Shown: positions 31,794 to 35,333 of the stretch, in pieces | Numbering within the stretch: position 1 is the first letter of the stretch | Layout: the number at the start of each line of letters is the position of its first letter | Made by a program: the position numbers and the translations under genes | The notes under the pieces: model-generated | What the model was told of the DNA's origin: nothing | The model's database searches: none | Seen by the model: only the letters and a program-made list of their open reading frames with translations | Assembly: GCA_018970765.1 (NCBI GenBank) | Contig: JAGWVT010000024.1 | Span: 1-35,333 of the forward strand | Direction: 5' to 3' | Length of the DNA: 35,333 nucleotides | Source of the DNA: Actinomycetales bacterium | GTDB lineage: Bacteria; Actinomycetota; Actinomycetes; S36-B12

Positions 31794-32180
31794 ATGGGCA
31801 TGTCGAACCGGGCGAGTGTGGTGGCAGATGCCGTGAAGGGCAGTACGGGACGTCACCCGTTGAGCCAGCGACTCTTGGCCGTACCCCCGATGCTTTGGGC
31901 AACCATGCGAGGGCGCTGGATCGGCGCACCCAAGGGGCGCATTTTCGGTGGGCTGGCGGGCATTGTGTACGTCCTGATTCCCATCGATCTGATGCCCGAA
32001 GTACTGCTCGGGCCATTCGGGCTGGGCGACGATCTGGCGATCGCAGCCGTCTCCGTTGCGGCGTTGCTGAGTGCAGCAGAGGCGTATCTCGACATGCGTG
32101 ACGGACCTGCCCTGGTTACCGGTGATGTTGTGGATGGCACTGTTCTTTATGGCAGCCAGGCGCCGGGTAAGGCGGAATAG
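31794..32180 (+). CDS. DUF1232 (YkvA-like) membrane-associated protein
   Basis: 128 residues with the DUF1232 signature IVYVLIPIDLMPEVLLGPFGLGDDLAI around residues 60-85. The central part is hydrophobic and likely membrane-associated. ATG 31794 follows GGAGG by 5 nt; earlier GTG 31788 overlaps that ribosome site and is rejected. The function of the family is unknown. Confidence 0.82.
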   Translation: MGMSNRASVVADAVKGSTGRHPLSQRLLAVPPMLWATMRGRWIGAPKGRIFGGLAGIVYVLIPIDLMPEVLLGPFGLGDDLAIAAVSVAALLSAAEAYLDMRDGPALVTGDVVDGTVLYGSQAPGKAE

Positions 32181-32230
32181 CGGAGTCGTCCCCAACCGCG
32201 GAGCCCAAGGTGGAGTTACCTAAAACGTAA

Positions 32231-32241
32231 AGTAAATTACT
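32231..32241. promoter_or_regulatory. AT-rich palindrome AGTAA-A-TTACT over the MNT/HEPN promoter
   Basis: It overlaps a possible -10 box TAAATT (32233-32238), which ends 7 nt before ATG 32246. A likely autoregulatory operator for the HTH domain of the downstream protein. Confidence 0.4.
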
Positions 32242-32245
32242 GTTT

Positions 32246-32833
32246 ATGAAAAATATCGGGCCGCCCTTGCTGCCGATGCTGCGTTCCCGCGTGCAGGGTG
32301 ACATGCTCGCCCTGCTGTTCCTGGCACCCGAACGATCCTTCAGCCTGACCGACATAGCTCGGCAGGTAGGAGCCAGTGTGCGTGCAATTCACGCTGAGGC
32401 GAATCGCTTCGTACAGGCTGGGTGGCTCCTAGAAGAGCGAGTGGGTAACAACCGCATGCTCCGTGCCGACACGCAAACCATCGTCGCTGGTCCGCTCACG
32501 CAACTCCTCGTCGTCACTTTCGGACCAGTGCCGCTAATCAGTGCAGCGCTTTCGAACCTGAAGTCAATCGAACAGGCTTACGTATACGGCTCCTGGGCGG
32601 CTCGGCATCAAGGCATCCCCGGGACTATCCCCAACGATGTTGATCTCCTTGTCATTGGAGACGTTGACATCGACGATGTCCTAGAAGCGGTTGAGGATGT
32701 CGGTACTCGACTGCGAAGGGAGGTCAATGTGAACAGGTTCCGATCACACCAGTGGAGAAATCCTGGAAGGAATCCCTTCCTATGTGCGGTGCAGAGCCGC
32801 CCAATGGTCAGGCTCAATCTTGGGATCGCTTGA
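32246..32833 (+). CDS. HTH + MNT nucleotidyltransferase-domain protein (antitoxin of MNT/HEPN pair)
   Basis: 195 residues. Residues ~10-75 form a winged HTH (SLTDIARQVGASVRAIHAEA). Residues ~105-180 are a minimal nucleotidyltransferase: YVYGSWAARHQG followed by NDVDLLVIGDVD, the GS...DxD signature. In MNT/HEPN systems such proteins are antitoxins that AMPylate or block the HEPN RNase. The HEPN gene follows after 46 bp. The upstream region is AT-rich relative to the rest of the window, a mark of acquired DNA. Confidence 0.8.
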   Translation: MKNIGPPLLPMLRSRVQGDMLALLFLAPERSFSLTDIARQVGASVRAIHAEANRFVQAGWLLEERVGNNRMLRADTQTIVAGPLTQLLVVTFGPVPLISAALSNLKSIEQAYVYGSWAARHQGIPGTIPNDVDLLVIGDVDIDDVLEAVEDVGTRLRREVNVNRFRSHQWRNPGRNPFLCAVQSRPMVRLNLGIA

Positions 32834-32879
32834 TCGGCTTCGGTGGAACCAGGGCCGCACAGTTGTCGAGGAACTGCTG

Positions 32880-33335
32880 ATGCAGGGGGTCCTGGAGCAG
32901 GTACCAGCGAGCGCGCAACATGCACATTTACTTCTAGCGCAAGCTCGCGCTCATATTCGAAGTTCGACGTTGATCTGCGACCAAGATCCGGATGGTGCTT
33001 ACGCTCTGCTGTACGACGCCGCCCGCAAGGCGCTTGCGGCAGTGCTCGCAAATCAAGGACTGCGCACGACGACCCGTCTTGGTCACCATCGAACCGTGTA
33101 TGAGGTTGTCCGAGCGCAACTAGATCCTCCCCTGGGTGCTGAATTGCGACCATTTGGGCGAATGCGTAGTCTTCGCAGCGCGGCCGAATACCCGAGTTTG
33201 GACGAAGCGCCCCTAACAGAAGATCATGTGCTCGCCGACGCGGCGAAGGCTCAGGTGATTGTGGAGGTTTGCGCACAGGTTCTGGGTGCCATGCCCGTGT
33301 ATAAACGAGACCAAGGGCACCGCGATTTGCAATAG
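32880..33335 (+). CDS. HEPN-domain protein (putative toxin of MNT/HEPN pair)
   Basis: 151 residues, all-helical in character. HAHLLLAQARAHIRSST and DGAYALLYDAARKALAAVL form the HEPN helical core, followed by RTTTRLGHHRTVYEVV (a possible R-x6-H active site) and MRSLRSAAEYPS. The start at ATG 32880 has AGGA 8 nt upstream. Pairing with an adjacent MNT protein is the classical HEPN/MNT arrangement; RNase activity is inferred. Confidence 0.75.
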   Translation: MQGVLEQVPASAQHAHLLLAQARAHIRSSTLICDQDPDGAYALLYDAARKALAAVLANQGLRTTTRLGHHRTVYEVVRAQLDPPLGAELRPFGRMRSLRSAAEYPSLDEAPLTEDHVLADAAKAQVIVEVCAQVLGAMPVYKRDQGHRDLQ

Positions 33336-33372
33336 ACCACCCATCCTGACAATTCGGGCGCATAATCGCGGC

Positions 33373-34290
33373 ATGTCGGTGAGTCAGGCGGAGCGATTTC
33401 GCCGAGAGTCGCAGGCTGAGGTGGCCTACCGCTACCTGCCGGGGATTGGCGAACCGGTGCTACTGGTGCACGGAGTGGGGGCTGATCAGCAAACCTGGCA
33501 GTTGATCCCCACGCAGTTGCAGGCTGCTGGGCGTGCCGTGATCACGGTTGACCTGCTTGGTCACGGTGACACAGCGGCTCAGGGTGATGACTTCAGCCTG
33601 TCGGCCCAAGCGGCGATGGTCCGTGACCTGATGGATCACCTTGGAGTTGACCGTGTGCACCTGGTCGGGCATTCGGTGGGTGGTGGGATCAGCATGCAGT
33701 TCGCCGCCGAATCACCGGAGCGAGTCAGTTCGCTCACGCTGATCTCAAGCGGAGGTCTAGGGCGTGAGGTTTCAGGTTCGCTGCGTGCGTCGCTATTGCC
33801 TGGTTCTGCTTCGGCAATCGGGGTGATGACGCATCAGATGGTCACGGTGCCTATGCGCCAGGTGATCCGGCTGCTGGCGCTGGTAGGCGTAGAGAACCGA
33901 GACTTCAGTGAGCGAACGGTGGATGCGCTTGAGCGGTTGCAGGATCGTGGCCGTCGCCGTGCCTTCCTAGAGACCCTTCGCAGCGTCGTCGGCCTCACGG
34001 GTCAACGGCTGTCGGTGCTTGATCACCTCGAGATCCTCGATCCAGGCCGGCTCTTGATCATTTGGGGTGAGGCTGATCCGATGGTTCCCGTGGAGCACGG
34101 GCGCCGACTCAACGAACTCTTGCCGGGCAGCCGCCTCGTCCTAATTCCAGGTGCGGGACACGAACCCTATGTCGATGATCCAGAAATCATCGTGCGCGAG
34201 ATCCTCGCCCACACCGCCTCGAATCTCGATCGCTGGCAACCGGTTGACCTGACCGTATGGGAGCGCCAGGCCACTGTCAGACCCCTGTGA
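33373..34290 (+). CDS. Alpha/beta-hydrolase fold protein
   Basis: 305 residues. Oxyanion region LLVHGVGADQQTW, nucleophile elbow VGHSVGGG (Ser), acid WGEADPMVP (Asp) and His in GAGHEPYVDDPE: the full catalytic triad of esterases, lipases and C-C hydrolases. The N-terminal ~15 residues are polar and there is no signal peptide, so it is probably cytoplasmic. CATAAT (33361-33366) ends 6 nt before ATG 33373, a leaderless -10 box; the frame open further upstream overlaps the HEPN gene and is not used. Substrate unknown. Confidence 0.88.
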   Translation: MSVSQAERFRRESQAEVAYRYLPGIGEPVLLVHGVGADQQTWQLIPTQLQAAGRAVITVDLLGHGDTAAQGDDFSLSAQAAMVRDLMDHLGVDRVHLVGHSVGGGISMQFAAESPERVSSLTLISSGGLGREVSGSLRASLLPGSASAIGVMTHQMVTVPMRQVIRLLALVGVENRDFSERTVDALERLQDRGRRRAFLETLRSVVGLTGQRLSVLDHLEILDPGRLLIIWGEADPMVPVEHGRRLNELLPGSRLVLIPGAGHEPYVDDPEIIVREILAHTASNLDRWQPVDLTVWERQATVRPL

Positions 34291-34334
34291 GAGAAATCCC
34301 TTGGTGATAAGGGGATGACGACGGGAGGGCTGTG

Positions 34335-35333
34335 GTGGAACTTCAGGCGAAATTGGATGTTGATGTCCTGGCTTTGCAGCAGGACGACGAGGTTACCTGC
34401 CTGGTGACCTTTGATGCACCGGTGCCGGACTCGCTGGTCGATCGTCCCGGTGAGCACGTGATCGTGGTCGTTGACCGTTCCGGTTCCATGCATGGTGCTC
34501 CGATCCAGGCCGTGAAGGCGAGTTTGCATAGCCTCATCGATCGGATGAAGCCGCAGGATTCCTTTGGTCTGATCGCCTTCTCCGACGAGGCCAAAATCGC
34601 GGTGCCCACGCGACGCATTGCCGATCATGATCGTGTAACCGTTCACCAACTGGTTGAGGGCCTCAACGCCGGTGGGAGCACGGATCTGTCTGCCGGGTAC
34701 CTGCTCGGCCTGAGCGAGGCACGGCGTCAACTTGGTAGTGCGGCTGCGGCAACCGTTGACCGCTCTGCCGCGGCAGGGGCAACGGTTCTGCTCCTGTCTG
34801 ATGGTCACGCCAACCTGGGGATCAAGGACCCGCAGCAGCTTGGTGGGCTGGCAACCCAGGCGCGCGGTGAGCGCATTACGACCGGCACCATTGGCCTGGG
34901 TGCGGGCTATGACGAGCGACTGCTGGCAGAGCTGGCACGTGGTGGCAATGGTCCCCACCGCTTTGCTGCAACGCCTGACGATGCTGTGGCGGTGGTGGGC
35001 GAGGAGGCAGGCGACCTGCTGAGCAAGTCGGTGGTGAACGCGTTCCTGCGTGTTCAGCCAACAGATCCAGCGTTGATCGAAGGTGTCGGAACGTTACATA
35101 CGGTGCCGCGCTGGTTGGAGAAGGATGCGCAGGGTCACCCGGCAGTGGTCATCCCACTGGGTGACCTTTTCGCTGGCGAGCACCGCGAACTCCTCCTGCA
35201 CTTCGCGGTTCCCGCGGTTGCGGCGCTGGGGCTCTATGAACTTGCGACCTTGACCATTGAGTACGTGTCCTTGCCCTCGCTGGAAAGTCAGACGATTACC
35301 TGGCCCCTCGCGGTGAATGTGGTGCCTGGCGAC
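34335..35333 (+). CDS. VWA-domain protein, 3' end outside window
   Basis: The frame is open from GTG 34335 (GGGAGGG 5 nt upstream) to the last base, 333 codons, so the gene is cut by the window. It begins VELQAKLDVDVLALQQDDEV, an N-terminal sandwich typical of VIT/VWA-like proteins. The VWA domain contains an intact MIDAS (VVVDRSGSM), LNAGGSTDLSAGYLLGL and VLLLSDGHANLG. After ~240 a beta-rich region begins. There is no signal peptide. In bacteria, such proteins act in metal-dependent interactions or chaperone-like pairs; the partner may lie downstream. Confidence 0.87.
   Translation, partial: MELQAKLDVDVLALQQDDEVTCLVTFDAPVPDSLVDRPGEHVIVVVDRSGSMHGAPIQAVKASLHSLIDRMKPQDSFGLIAFSDEAKIAVPTRRIADHDRVTVHQLVEGLNAGGSTDLSAGYLLGLSEARRQLGSAAAATVDRSAAAGATVLLLSDGHANLGIKDPQQLGGLATQARGERITTGTIGLGAGYDERLLAELARGGNGPHRFAATPDDAVAVVGEEAGDLLSKSVVNAFLRVQPTDPALIEGVGTLHTVPRWLEKDAQGHPAVVIPLGDLFAGEHRELLLHFAVPAVAALGLYELATLTIEYVSLPSLESQTITWPLAVNVVPGD

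Noticed and set aside
31113-32195. Minus-strand frame of 360 aa overlapping the EamA and DUF1232 genes
   Set aside because: Both overlapped genes have clear family signatures; this frame has shadow composition.
1-35333. CRISPR array, rRNA or tRNA genes
   Set aside because: No regularly spaced repeats, cloverleaf or rRNA signature was seen on reading both strands.

Overview
The window has the character of a high-GC actinobacterium: dense coding, many GTG starts, and a recurring layout in which a TANNNT-type -10 box ends 5-8 nt before the start codon with no Shine-Dalgarno, the actinobacterial leaderless-promoter pattern. Family content (type II NADH dehydrogenase, Kup, DUF418, LuxR-type two-component pair, IS256 remnant) fits this. 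Nothing here fixes a genus.

Layout. 1-1602: amidohydrolase, cut by the window edge. 1599-6501: histidine kinase, NarL/LuxR-type response regulator and a secreted BspA-like leucine-rich-repeat protein; regulator and surface protein share the inverted repeat GTTCC-N6-GGAACAT at the same distance from their starts. 6537-8147: Ala/Gly-rich protein of unknown role.

8281-19503 is the centre of interest: a complete-looking cyanobactin-like RiPP (TOMM) locus. It holds a fused RRE/ThiF-like/YcaO cyclodehydratase (PatD/TruD type), a SagB/ThcOx-type azoline oxidase with a ~245-residue insertion, two subtilisin-like proteases that both carry PatG-type C-terminal regions, and two small proteins in the position of PatB/PatC. 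Divergent from the protease operon lies a 1.9-kb array of eight very short precursor cassettes: five intact, one with an in-frame UGA exactly before the follower, one frameshifted, one an orphan tail. All share a leader motif (VDRLTL..EAVRG) and a follower (FADD[VASG][ED]), with variable Cys-rich or Pro-ending cores between them. The residue just before the follower is Cys or Pro wherever it can be read, which is the cyanobactin rule. Cores are inferred to be heterocyclised by the YcaO protein, oxidised by the SagB protein, and cut on both sides by the two proteases. A DHA2-type MFS exporter (19521-21101) follows and may export the product.

21137-22248: nucleotidyltransferase/Xre pair, toxin-antitoxin-like. 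22372-28777: housekeeping genes (NDH-2, DEAD-box helicase with a long leader, DUF2200, DUF418, Kup). 28819-35333: LRV-repeat protein, higBA, IS256 remnant with large palindromes, EamA transporter, DUF1232 protein, MNT/HEPN pair, alpha/beta hydrolase, and a VWA-domain protein that runs off the end.
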